Positions 1 to 10,109 of a DNA stretch of 64,000 nucleotides are shown piece after piece. How positions within the stretch are numbered: the first letter of the stretch is position 1; the number at the start of each line of letters is the position of its first letter. Both the position numbers and the translations under genes were made by a program. Under the pieces are notes generated by a model. The model was given only the letters and a program-made list of their open reading frames with translations. It was not told where the DNA came from and ran no database searches. This stretch comes from Podocnemis expansa. Its lineage: Eukaryota > Chordata > Testudines > Podocnemididae. The stretch spans positions 2,343,567 to 2,407,566 of the forward strand of contig ML682088.1 in the NCBI GenBank assembly GCA_007922195.1, given 5' to 3'.

Positions 1-94
1 TTTAAAAATAAAAAGGTGTCAGTACTTGACCAGGGACTTGGGGCTGCTGGTGGTAGAAACAGAAGCCGGGGATGCATCACTGTGAAAGAAAGGT

Positions 95-190
95 GTGAAA
101 AGTGCTGGTACTCAGAACCACTGAGTACCATTAAAAAAAAAAGTGCTGATGATACTCAGTGCCCCTGAGTACCATCACAAAAAAAGCCCT
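95..190. repeat. Two-unit hairpin repeat
   Basis: Two tandem copies of a unit of about 45 bp, each built as AGTGCTG, then GGTACTCAG or GATACTCAG, a short loop, CTGAGTACC, and an A-rich tail. Each unit is an inverted repeat that could fold into a small hairpin. The family is not recognised. It lies at the edge of a decayed CR1. Confidence 0.55.
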
Positions 191-194
191 GCTT

Positions 195-660
195 TTTGAT
201 ATTCAGGTCAGTAAAGACTTCCTGCTGCAGCCATATTAGCCTTTTACTATGTTTCCTTTTACATTGGGATAGTTTGCTATTGCACCTTCTAAAATTGTCC
301 TTTTGAGAAGCTGCCGACCTATGTGGCTGCCTTTTTCTTCTCCTGGGATGTTTCCTGAATCTGTTCAAATTGGCTTTTTTAAAATCCTTTGTCTTTATTT
401 TGCTGTTTTAACTCCTTCCTTTCTTTAGACTCACCAACTATCATTTCATGATCACTTTCACCCAGATTGCCTTCAGAATCTCAACCAATTCTTTCCTGTT
501 AGGTAGCATCAAGTCTAGAAAAGTTGTTTCCTTGGTTACTACTTCAACCTTATGAAACAAATAAGTCCCCCCCCCATGACTTACCACTGGAAATGTTGTG
601 TTTAGCACTGTTACTTTTCCCCTTGACTCCTTTAACCTTGCTCCCAGAGCCTTGTAGTCA
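195..660 (-). mobile_element. CR1 LINE fragment, endonuclease to RT linker
   Basis: Read on the minus strand, this stretch resembles the end of the CR1 endonuclease domain and the linker before reverse transcriptase. A conceptual piece near 200-370 has a basic stretch followed by WLQQEVFTDL, which matches in style the WLNKEVFGDL piece of the plus-strand CR1 at 33.6 kb. Stops and frameshifts break it, and a C-run near 570 adds another disruption. The border towards 660-960 is unclear and the CR1 may continue. The assignment comes from this internal comparison and knowledge of CR1. Confidence 0.6.
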
Positions 661-959
661 CTGCTGTTGTGCTGGGGTGAGGCCTAGTAAGTATTATTAG
701 TGCCCTCCTAGATGAGCAGCATAGGATAGTATTCAGGGGGGGAACCTTGGAAACCTTTCCATAAAGCTTCCGATGTGGACTTTCAGGCAGCCAGAACTTC
801 CCAGGATCGCATGGCAAATCAGCAGATGGACGCCTCTGTTCACCTAAGAAGGGAGATGCAGATCACCACCACCTGCATGTGGTGTACGAACACAACCTCA
901 AGGAGTCAGATTAATCAAGCCAACGTTAAACATGATTTTGCAGTCAATGTCAGTACAGG

Positions 960-2110
960 CAGTTGTGATTAACAGTGTGTCAGGCAGTTGTGGTTAAGCC
1001 TGTAGTTCCAGGAGGAGTTAATCCAACCAGTGGCCATAGCATTAAATACTAGAGCTAAGATTTTCAAAAGTGACAAGTGAGTTTGGGTCTCTGAATTTTT
1101 ATGTACCCAACTTGAGACACCTTATAGTAACGACTTTCAGTTGTCACTGAGTACTGCTTTTTGAAAAGGCCTCTTTATGGTCCCTCAGTTTGGGCATCCA
1201 AACATCGATGCTGACTTATCCCTGATTGCAGTGACTACAAAGCTGGGATAATCACTGTGTTCATTAATAAGACACCTCAACATCACATTGCAACATTACC
1301 TAATTATTTTAGTGCAGACAGCGCCGTGCTCTTTAACTGCAACAGGGCAAGTTTGGCTATATTCAACTGGCTTATGGACATTGGTTGGGTTAAGAAATTC
1401 TTCCCAATGGAAGGTTAACTGCACAGGGAGAGAGAAAGTCACAGAAAGGAAAGAAAATTGGTGGTGCCCGTTACGTCTCGTCTTCAACTGTCATCTCTCC
1501 CCTGGACCAATAGGGGTGTCTGCTTCCCTGACATTCAATTGGGAGACGTAGAAGGCAAAGCTCCCATAGGGAAAGCAAGAGAGAGAACTGCAGTGCAGCA
1601 TTTATGTGTACAAAGACCCAAATAACAACTATAATGGGGATTAAGGAAGAGTTCTTCAAATGCAGAGTTATATTTCTTTGATTCACCCAGCCCCTCACTA
1701 AGCCTTCCTCTCCTTGACTAAACCTCTGATTTCCACCATCAGTTCATGGAACAGGGGGGTCCTTGATTCTGCATTTCAGTGCACCAACCGCTGTGCTTGA
1801 GCTAGTGAGAGGGCTGTTGTAGGTTCCTCACTCTGAGATCAAAGGGGAGCCAAGCAGTTCCTTCCCTGTACTACTTCTGGGGTAGTGCAGCTCAGTGGTG
1901 CCGCAAGTACAGTGGATGTCATTCATCCACAGTCTATCCCTGAAAGATGTAAACAGTCAATAAGCTGGAAAATTATTCAGATAAATGATATAGCAAACAT
2001 TTAAAACAATGTTTGCATAGCTCAATCTCTGAGCACTTCACGAGGAGAAAAATGTCATTATTTGCAAACAATTTGATCTTCTTTCCTATCTGATATATTA
2101 ATATCATATA
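960..2110. other. Unassigned non-coding stretch
   Basis: AT-moderate DNA with only short, shadow-like reading frames. No repeat family, splice-bounded exon or RNA gene was recognised. It borders the degenerate minisatellite that starts near 2120. Confidence 0.5.
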
Positions 2111-2119
2111 TTTTTCTCT

Positions 2120-2870
2120 TGCCAGCAGAATAATCCATTGCTTTTTTTTTCCCGACAGGCGTCATGTTTGCCTAGAAGAAGTTCAACATGTGTTGTGATG
2201 GAAATGATGCAGGGCAGGGCTCGAGTGCCAGAAATCTAAGCACATGTTAATTTAGTCTCTAGAAAATCATAATCTGCTAGTGGGTGGGGGTTGTTTATCT
2301 TTCCCTGAGGACTCTGAGAGCAATGTATCCTACCAGAAACTGGAGTGATACACATCCTCTCAGGAATCAGGTGCAAGTGTATCCTGCCAGAACTCCTGAA
2401 TTTATTTAGTATGAAATACAACCCTCACTCTTGTGTATATTCTCTTGCCAAAAATGTCATAGGTTTGTCCTACTGGTAATTCTTCCCTCTGTGTCTCTGT
2501 TGCTAGCAATTAAATAGGGATGTCCTGTTCCCTGTGGAAATGTAATCCCCATGTGCTTGTCATGCCAGAAATGACAGGCCTTGGTCCTGCCGAGACTCTT
2601 TTGGGTGTCCTTTGCCAGAAATACAATGGGTATGTTCTTTCTGCCAAGAATGTCAGCTCCTATGGTTTTCCAGTGAAGACTCTAAGCTCTGTACTTAGCA
2701 TGCCAGCAAATGCTGAAGTTTTGTCCCGTGAAATGGTTCAGTTCCAGACTGAACCCTTTTAAAAAAATATCTGCCCTGTGTATAACCTAATAGTTTCTTT
2801 CTTCTCTAAGTCTGCCAGAAACCCCCAAAAGAAACCTCCATGTTGCATCCATGTCCCTGCCAAAATCCAA
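2120..2870. repeat. Degenerate ~27-bp minisatellite
   Basis: The word TGCCAGAAAT, with variants such as TGCCAAAAAT, TACCAGAAAC and TGCCAGCAAA, recurs at about 2120, 2226, 2331, 2385, 2446, 2501, 2532 (as CTGTGGAAAT), 2563, 2588, 2613, 2642, 2701, 2772, 2813 and 2858. Many steps are close to 25-31 bp or multiples of that. Between words a G/T-rich piece like GGGTATGTTCTTT often follows. The clearest units are 2385-2730. This looks like an old, mutated tandem array. An open frame at 2520-2762 crosses it but has no domain and is probably incidental. Confidence 0.6.
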
Positions 2871-3245
2871 CAAGCCTGGCTGCCATCAAAGGGTTTCTAT
2901 TCATTTTACAATAAACATAATTAGATTTATCTTTTTTAAAAAAAACCACATCAATATGAAAAGCTCAGTGGCCAAACTGTCATGGTTTTCAAAGGTGGTT
3001 ACAAATTAATTGGGAAAACCATATATTCTCATGGATAGAGATCTCCATCAGTTCTGTCCAACTGCTGTTGTACCAACAAAGTTTTCAGCTTCATATGTGC
3101 ACAGCACTGCCTTCTAAATTTAAAAAGCTGCTCTGATTTATGCTAACGAAGGGTGTACTGGATCAGTTTTACTTTTCTGATTATTTTGTTGAAATGAATA
3201 AAGAGAATAATCAACACATGTCAGCCTGGTTCAGTTGCTGTTGAG

Positions 3246-3916
3246 AATGGCTGTTTCTACATTGCTTAGCAGTTTTGAAAATAACTTTTTTCAGAAATGA
3301 TATTTTGGGAGAACAGTCCAGGGACTGCTCGTTGACCCAAAATACTGTGGCTTTTTTTCCCCTGAAAATGAAAGTCTAAATTAGACTTTCTTTTTTGAAA
3401 AAAAAAAAAAAAGGCACTGGAAAAGATAGGCAGGCTTTTTCCAAAAAAAAAGTCTTTGCCATGTCCAGTGGTGGCTTTTTTTGAAAAATCTATGTTGAAA
3501 AAAGGCTTTTATTTTGAAAAAGCTGTCGGGTTTAGCTTTTTCGAAAAAGCGTGCTGGTATCTTGAATACCAGTGCACTTTTTCGGCAATGCTAAACCTTG
3601 TTGCATTTAAAAAAAAAAGCCTTTTTTGAGATAGCTTTTTTGAAAAAAGCAATCACAGGATGCAGTAAAGGCTTTTTTTTGAAAAAGCCTGCCTATCTTT
3701 TCCATTGCCTTTCTTTTTTTCAAAAAAAGTCCAGGTAGACTTTCATTGGGGGGGGGGGGAGAGCCACAGTATTTTGGGACAAGTTGGCCCCCGGACCATT
3801 CTCCTGAAATAGCATTTTTGAAAAAAGTTATTTTGAGATACTTGTTTTGAATATATTTTGAAATAGTATTTTTGAAAAGTTTTTTAAAAATGCTAAGCAG
3901 TGTAGATGTAGCCAAT
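3246..3916. mobile_element. Palindromic long-TIR MITE (family C)
   Basis: The element at 3249-3913 starts GGCTGTTTCTACATTGCTTAGCA and ends with its near reverse complement (TGCTAAGCAGTGTAGATGTAGCC). It is flanked by AAT on both sides (3246-3248, 3914-3916), a 3-bp target-site duplication as in PIF/Harbinger elements. The two halves pair along most of their length and are filled with TTTTTCGAAAAA-like words. The centre (about 3543-3582) is a tight hairpin around CTTGA. Homopolymer runs include 12 G at 3748-3759. No transposase is present. Confidence 0.8.
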
Positions 3917-3949
3917 GTGTGTCCTGTACCAGTTCCTCAGTGAAGACGA

Positions 3950-4080
3950 TGCTAAAGAGTGAGAGTCACATCCACCACTCTTAGGCCAGTTTTACACTGA
4001 CGTGAATCTCAAATCAATACAATTACACTAGTTTGATAATGGGATAACTCAGCAATGAATCAGGGCCAGAAGTTTTGAGA
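3950..4080. repeat. Ancient dispersed repeat fragment (tentative)
   Basis: Words such as GGCCAGTTTTACACTGACGTGA and GAATCAGGGCCAG resemble an old amniote interspersed family that also appears near 24.7 kb and 26.9 kb. It is too decayed to classify. Confidence 0.35.
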
Positions 4081-4189
4081 AGATTTAAAGCTGAAATTTT
4101 AATCTCACAAAGGTCAGAAAAATCAACAGCTGTTGCATCAAATATGGCTCTTATGCATGCATAACACAATACATATTAGTTGTTGGGTG

Positions 4190-4275
4190 GTGGTAGTGGT
4201 CTGTGATACACGGCAGGTCAGACTAGATAATCTGCTGGTCCTCTCTAGCCTTGAACTTTGTGACTGACTATGCTA
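4190..4275 (+). mobile_element. CR1 3' end fragment
   Basis: Contains the CR1 tail signature GGTCAGACTAGATAATCTGC followed by CTCTAGCCTTGAACTTTGTGA, the 3' end of the untranslated region. Only the last 85 bp or so survive, as in 5'-truncated LINE insertions. Confidence 0.7.
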
Positions 4276-4479
4276 TACTCCATGCCAACCTAGATCTTTC
4301 CAGGATACGATCAAGATAATTTTTTGGATTGCTCCAGAATTGTCTGTGTACCAAAGGGAAGCAGTACATTAGGATGGGAGCCTAGCTTGATAAATAACTG
4401 CACAAAGCCAAGCTCTGTGGGCTTAAACTGTGTGACTCTGTTGATGAAAAGTACAAAATTTATTGACGTCAACATACCT

Positions 4480-4675
4480 TGCATTGAATACCTCTACTGT
4501 CTTCATTATGGTGTACTTAGCTTACCTCTTCTCATTCCAGTGGAGTACCAGAGTCAATGGGAGAGTGCTTGGTGATTGACTGAGATCTGCAGCAGATCTG
4601 CTCAGTTGATTCCCACAGCATCGATTGCTGCAGCACCAACAATGTAGAAAATACCTTCAGTGTAGACAAGCCCTT
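4480..4675. mobile_element. MITE end of GTGTAGACA type
   Basis: The right end reads CAGTGTAGACAAGCCCTTAAA, the reverse complement of a GGGCTTGTCTACACTG terminus. The left end could not be fixed, so only the right part is reported. Confidence 0.45.
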
Positions 4676-4679
4676 AAAG

Positions 4680-5300
4680 GAACAGGGATCCAAATTCTCC
4701 TCCTATGTGCCTCATTACCATTCATATCAGCAAAGTGTAATCTGTTTGTAACATGTCTGCTTTTGTATACACAAAACCTATTTTTTTTCTTTTTATGAAT
4801 TAGACATAATGCCACAGACTTCTTGGACATGCTTTACTCATCGTACAACGTTAGATCATGCTATGTAATGACACACCACCCCAGAGAGACAACTAGAAGC
4901 ACTCTGCCTCCTAAAAGTTCTCAATGTACAGGACAGAGCATTATCTGCACACCAGAAGGTAAGCATCATAGAGATTTCATCAGGGAAAAAGAGTAGGCAC
5001 CAAGGTGCATGGACATCGTAACAGTGTAACATTGTTGCAAAAAGTCAAACATCATTCTGGGATGTATCTCCAGGGGTGTTGTAAGCAAGATACAGGAAGT
5101 AATTTTTCTACTCTAGACAGTACTGGTAAGGTCTCAACTGTAGTACTTTTGGAAAGATATGGACAAATTGAAGAAAGTCTAGAGAACCAAAAGAAAACAA
5201 AAGTCTATAAAAATAGAGTTTATTTAGTCTGAAGAAGAGAAGACTGAAGTCAAACATGACAATAGTGTTCAAGCACACAGAATTTTGCTACAAAGAGGAA
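4680..5300. other. Unassigned non-coding stretch
   Basis: No recognised gene or repeat. An open frame at 5005-5232 encodes 75 residues with no domain and no splice-site pattern that would make it an exon. Confidence 0.5.
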
Positions 5301-5309
5301 GCAGAAAAA

Positions 5310-5585
5310 ATGTTTCCTTAGTCTCTGAGGTAAGACAAGAAGCAATGGGTTTAAATTGTAGCACAGGAGGTTTAGACTGGACATTAGGAAAACCTCCTAA
5401 CTGTCAAAGTAGTGAAGCACTGCAATAGATAGCTTAGAGAATCTGTGGAATCTCTATCCTTGGAGACTTTTAAGAGCGGCGAAGACAAACACCTGTAAAG
5501 GTCGTCTACATAATATTTAGTTCTACCTTGCATGCCGAGGTTTGGACTAGAAGATGTCTCAGGGATCCTACTATTCTATGATACT
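5310..5585 (+). mobile_element. CR1 3' region
   Basis: CR1 3' terminal segment: GGTTTAGACTGGACATTAGG, GTGGAATCTCTATCCTTGGA, GACTAGAAGATGTC, then the tail CTATTCTATGATACTG. It includes the last decayed codons and the 3' UTR. No target duplication was seen. Confidence 0.8.
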
Positions 5586-5891
5586 GCTGAAGAGAAGTTC
5601 TGCAGATATATAGCGATTAAAGGAAAATAAAATTTGGGGGGAATAATGCTAAGATTATCAATGGTGGAGACAACTATGAGCTCTGAGTTAATGAGAAAAG
5701 CTGCACAAGAGCATCCTCATTCCCAGTCCACTTGTTCTAGGCAATATTTTTTTTCTTGGAAAAGTTTAGTTGAAGAAATTCCTTGAGAATATCACATTTT
5801 TTAGTCAGGGTAGGCAGTGTGTGTCAAAACCTGTATGTACATTTGAGGATCAGTCACGTAAGAGCTGTGCTTATACAAAAGTTAGAGAGAC

Positions 5892-7065
5892 AATCATAGA
5901 AAGTTAGGGCTGGAAGGGACCTCAGGAGGTCATCTAGTCCAACCCCCTGCTCAGAGCAGGACCAAACCCAACTAAATTACCCCAATTGGAGGTTTGTCAA
6001 GCCACGCCTTAGAAGTCTGTAAGGCTATGTCCACACACAAGGGGTTGTTTTGAAATAGGTTATTTCTAAACAAGTTGTTTTGAAATAATGCCCTTATTTT
6101 GAAACGACTTAACTCAAAATAACAAAAAAACATTTCGAAATAAGGGAAAAGCGGGAATCAAAATAGCATGTCCACACAGTGGACATGCTATTTCGAGTTA
6201 GGGGAAGGGCGGGGGGGGGGAGCTTGTAAGGAGCCTGGGGGTGCCCCAAGCCACTTGCCCTGTGGGGGGGGCTGCAACCCGAGCAGGGTGGCCACTCCAC
6301 GGGTGGCTAACCCCGGTGCCCCGCTCCTGCGAGGGTAGGGGAGCGAAGGGGCTGAGGCAACTGTCTCCCCCTGCTCCCAGCAAGGGGAAGCGGGGGGGAA
6401 GCCGGCTGGGGCACTCTCTGACCCCCTGCACTCCACTCAGCACCCTAGCCAGGGTGCTGATCCCGGACCAGGGTGTTGGGGGGGGACCCTGGGAGTAAGG
6501 TCATTGTTATTTTGAAATAATCCTTGTTTCGAAATAACATGTCCAAACAGCGTTATTTCAAAACAACTGGTTTCAAAATAACCCTCCGTTCGAAACCAAA
6601 GTGGTTTAAGCTGTTTCGAAAGGAGGGCTCTTGTTTCGAAATGAGGAGCTCCCTCCTTTCGAAACAAGAAAACGTGGTGTGGACATAGGGACTTTTATTT
6701 CGAAACAAGCCTCGTGTGGACATACCCTAAGAGACTCCATTGCCTCCCTAGGTAACCCATTGTAGTGGTTCATCAGCCTCCTAGTGGAAATATTTTTCAT
6801 AATTTCCAACCAAGACCACCCTCACTGCAATTTGAGACTATTACTCCTTATTCTGTCATCTGCCACCTCTCAGAACAGCAGAGATCCATCTTTCCTGGAA
6901 CCTCCCTTCAAGTAGTTGAAGGTAATTATCAAATCTCCCCTCACTCTTCACTTCTGCAGAGTACACAAGCCCAGTTCCCTCAATCTGTCCTCATGAGTCA
7001 TGTGCTCCAGGCACCTAAGCACTTTTGTTCCCTCCAATTTGTCCATGTCCTTCCTTTAGTGGGAA
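5892..7065 (-). mobile_element. CR1 LINE split by a MITE
   Basis: On the minus strand this is a CR1 3' region. The tail lies at 5892-6019 (plus-strand text AGGTCATCTAGTCCAACCCC and CTGCTCAGAGCAGGACC). The element resumes at about 6728-7065 with CCTCCCTAGGTAACCCATTG and onward. The interruption at 6023-6727 is a MITE with a 3-bp duplication, so the CR1 is the older of the two. It ends near 7065 without reaching the RT core. Confidence 0.85.
6020..6730. mobile_element. MITE family A, copy 1 (705 bp)
   Basis: The element at 6023-6727 begins GGCTATGTCCACAC and ends GTGTGGACATACCC, and is flanked by TAA on both sides (6020-6022, 6728-6730). The outer arms are filled with ATTTCGAAAT words. The inner 6190-6490 is GC-rich with G-runs. 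It has no coding capacity; the frames at 6.1-6.8 kb are accidental. Three-base TWA-type duplications and short conserved termini suggest a non-autonomous PIF/Harbinger-like element. It sits inside the CR1 above. Confidence 0.8.
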
Positions 7066-7069
7066 TATA

Positions 7070-7925
7070 AAACACATGGACTTCAGTGGCACTATACTGA
7101 GAAGGCCCGTGGTGACAAAAAAAGAAAATATTAGGTAAGATTGGATAAAAGTAAGTTTTTAAGAGTAAAATGATCAGATTTTAAAGGGGGAAGCATGGTA
7201 AAGGGATGCATGTTATAGGCTAATGCAGGAACAGATATGAGGAGACAACTAAATGACAAGAGGAACAGGTTTAAGGATGGAGGGGTGTCTGGAAATACCA
7301 AGAAATGTAAAAGCTTCTGCTGGTATCACAGGCAGTAACCATCTGCTCAGCAACAGAATGTACTTTGAAATCATCAGTGGTTTTGCACTTCTTCCTTCAT
7401 GGACTTCCTATTGAATACAAAGTCCAAAGACTGCCACAGGATTAGCCCTATTTATGTAAAAAATCACCTCTTCCTCTACAACCCTAACTACCCACAGTGG
7501 GTACAACGCACTGTAACAATGAAACTGCCCATGAACAGGAGGAGGGTGGTGCATGCAGGAGACAGAACTTTTGCAGAGCAGAACCTAGACTACTGCACTT
7601 TTCTGTAAGAGCAAAGAGTGCCTTTAGTTCTCCACATATTAAGACCTCCATTCACTACTCATCTCTTTGATTTTTTTCTTAACAAATCCTTAACACTGAA
7701 GCACACAACTGACTAGTGAACCATTCATCCTACAATCTAACCAAAACTATGTTACCTGCAGACTGTGAAGAGAGAGAAAATTGAAGGTTATTGTTATTTC
7801 AATTTTTAACTGTTTTACAATGTACAAAAATGTTATTAGAGAGAACATTAAAGTTGCAAAGCTATGCAATAAAAACTTAGGAAATGTCAGAATTAAGAGT
7901 ACTTACGCAAGTTTAGTTCTGCTCT
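7070..7925. other. Unassigned non-coding stretch
   Basis: AT-rich DNA with short frames (for example 7399-7608) and no recognised domain, RNA or repeat family. Confidence 0.5.
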
Positions 7926-7926
7926 C

Positions 7927-8108
7927 CCCAAGTGCAGCGGTTTGCAAACTTTATTTCTCGGGACCCAGTTGAAAAAAAAATCCCTTGTTCTCATGACCTA
8001 ACAATTACACCTTTGAGTGGTGCATTCAGATCTTGTGGCAACAGCAGCGGGGGCTCTATGACCCAGTCCTGGGTCCTAACCTGAAGTTTGAAAACCATTG
8101 CTCTAGTG
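7927..8108. mobile_element. hAT-like MITE
   Basis: The element at 7935-8100 begins CAGCGGTTTGCAAACTTT and ends AGTTTGAAAACCATTG, an imperfect terminal inverted repeat of the kind seen in hAT (Charlie-like) non-autonomous elements. The flanks CCCAAGTG (7927-7934) and CTCTAGTG (8101-8108) match at 6 of 8 positions, consistent with a decayed 8-bp duplication. Confidence 0.7.
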
Positions 8109-8209
8109 CTTACACACTATGATATAGAGCCAGCTGCTCAGTGAGTGCAATTGTGGCTAAGAATCTAGCTCACAATGTTTTTTTAGTTTTTTTGCATACT
8201 AGTTTTTAG

Positions 8210-8755
8210 GACTGGATTAAGGCAGAGTCTTTAGGGGCTGCAGCCCAGGGCCCTTGGCTAAGATGTGCCCCATCACCGTGCAAAAATAAATCCAGTCCCA
8301 GCCTTCTGTGCCCCAGACTGAACTGGTCAGTCTGCACCAGGTCTGGAGAACATGTATGCAGTATGCCAAGCCTCTGATGCTCCCTGGCCTTGCCCCCCAG
8401 GCTGGTCTGAGTTCCAGCCCCTGGCCTGGAGTGAGCACTCCACCATCTGCTGCTCTGCCCCCAAAGCAGTGATGGCCGGTCTTCCCCCATGTCCCGAGCA
8501 GCACCCCCACCCCTGGCTGGCTCGCTGTGCTGGAGTCTGCATTGACTGCTAAGGTCTGTGGAGTGGCAGCTAGCCCAGCCTGCCTCAGCAGCACCATGAC
8601 CCATTCCAGCTCTAGGCTGGGCATCTGCCCCAGCTAGGCACTGGGCAGCTGTCTGCATCCCCCAGTCCGTTTCAGCAGGAAGCGCTGTAGAGCCCACCAC
8701 CCTCAAGATGGAGGGTCCACAGAATCTCATAACCCAGAGGAGGGTTAATTGGGCC
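8210..8755. mobile_element. GC-rich hAT-like element (borders approximate)
   Basis: A block of high GC in AT-rich surroundings. It begins around GGACTGGATTAAGGCAGAG and finishes near GAGGGTTAATTGGGCCCTG, an imperfect inverted pair. Similar GC-rich blocks occur near 27.2, 41.6 and 45.0 kb. The 174-residue minus-strand frame here (8206-8730) is low-complexity GC-rich translation with no domain and is not called a gene. Confidence 0.45.
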
Positions 8756-8772
8756 CTGCTAATTTTCTAACA

Positions 8773-8846
8773 TGGCTTGCTAACAGGGTTTGAATTCAGG
8801 ACTTTACACAGCAGAGACCTTTTCAAGCTGAGCTAAATAAGCAGCC
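8773..8846 (-). repeat. tRNA-like SINE head or tRNA pseudogene
   Basis: On the minus strand the 74 bp carry an A-box-like TTAGCTCAGCTTG and a B-box-like GAATTCAAACCC at roughly tRNA spacing. The cloverleaf is not clean: the anticodon arm region is weak. This fits a decayed tRNA-derived SINE promoter or tRNA pseudogene rather than a working tRNA gene. Confidence 0.4.
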
Positions 8847-9059
8847 AGCAGCAGATGCAGACTACTAGCACTTGATTAAGCCCATACTGGTTTACACTTT
8901 GTCAGTGGATTGCACAGCTAGTTGTGAGCCAGAAATGAAGTGTTAGTCATGAGGACTTTGGTGTTTTATTCCTGGCTCTGTTAGGAGCGTGGTTGAGTTG
9001 TCAGAGCAGTAGTGATAGATAGCAGTTTGAAGCAAACATGTTTGGCACATTGATTCTGA

Positions 9060-9245
9060 AAGGCAGTGAGACAAATTGAGTGGGAATTGACTCTGTCATG
9101 TTAGAGATCTGGATTAGACTCCCAGCTCTACATGTAGCGACCTTGTGCAACATTTTAGTTACCTTATTTGTGAAATGGGAACAATGTGTACCTGCCTCTC
9201 TATTTAGAATAAGGGTAAGAAACTTTGATACAATAAGGATTGTGA
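9060..9245 (+). repeat. MIR SINE
   Basis: Resembles the MIR (CORE-SINE) body: a GATCTGGATTAGACTCCCAGCTC-like stretch, a CTTGTGCAA-like stretch, then TTATTTGTGAAATGGGAACA and a CCTGCCTC-like stretch. It is old and diverged, with no flanking duplication visible. Confidence 0.65.
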
Positions 9246-9710
9246 ATTGCAGAGACATATTACAACCAGTTTTTGAATGACATTGAACCGGTCTGGTGAA
9301 CGTTTGTTTAGGTCAAATGGTATTTTGTTTAGAGAGTCTCTCAATATGAAAACAGATAGATGTGTGTGACATTTGACTTAAAATAAATGCAGGTGTGCTA
9401 TGGCTGACAGATATACAAATATCCAGCTAGATGATTAGCACTTGATGAATCTACTACAATAAGGGAGAAGGAAGGTAGGGTAAAGAAAAAGCAATTTTTG
9501 GAGGCGAGGGGTGTGCTGAAGTTGCAGAACATGTTCCTAGGCTGAAAGAAATACTATATATTTTTTTAATTGTGTTACCCATGAATACATTCTTTGCCTC
9601 TTGGTGTCATTTCTTGGAGGAAATGTAGAGCAAAATCCAGGACTCTGTAGAAGTGCTGTGAACACACAAAAGTCCACAAACTCTTGATCCTCACTGGAAA
9701 GAAATGAAGC

Positions 9711-10101
9711 TTAAATCTTTGTTTAAAAAAAAACAAAACAACAATGAGTCGTGTGGCACTTTAAGACTAACAGATTTATTTTTCGCATGAGCTTTTGTGA
9801 GAGAAAATTCCACTTCGTCAGATGCTTCGAAGATGGGTGAACTTACAGAATGGAATAAAAATAAATGCAAAGGGGTGTAAAACATAGGGTCAGATCGATC
9901 CTATGTTTTACACTCCCTTGCATTTATTTTCATTCCATTCTATAAGTTCACCCATCTTCGAAGCATCTGACGAAGTGGGAATTTCTCCCATGAAAGCTCA
10001 TGTAAAAAAAAAATCTGTTAGTCTTAATGTGTCACACGACTCCTTGGTTTTTTTGCTGGACTAGACTAACATGGCTATCCCTTTGGAAATTAAATCTTTG
10101 T
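9711..10101. mobile_element. Foldback element with 12-bp target duplication
   Basis: The element at 9723-10089 is flanked by TTAAATCTTTGT on both sides (9711-9722 and 10090-10101). It is a long near-perfect palindrome centred at about 9894: left arm about 9735-9888, right arm about 9900-10052, with a loop of roughly 11 bases. Arms carry GTGTGGCACTTTAAGACTAACAG, the CATGAGCTTT stretch, ACTTCGTCAGATGC and ATAAATGCAA. The right end adds GACTAACATGGCTATCCCTTTGG, which the left end lacks, so the left side is truncated. There is no coding capacity. A long direct flank plus one-sided truncation suggests target-primed retroposition rather than cut-and-paste. Confidence 0.8.
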
Positions 10102-10109
10102 ACCACATC

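Noticed and set aside
8206..8730. 174-residue open frame on the minus strand, the longest in the window
   Set aside because: It lies wholly in a GC-rich repeat-like block, has overlapping frames of similar length on both strands, and shows no domain. High GC lowers stop frequency.
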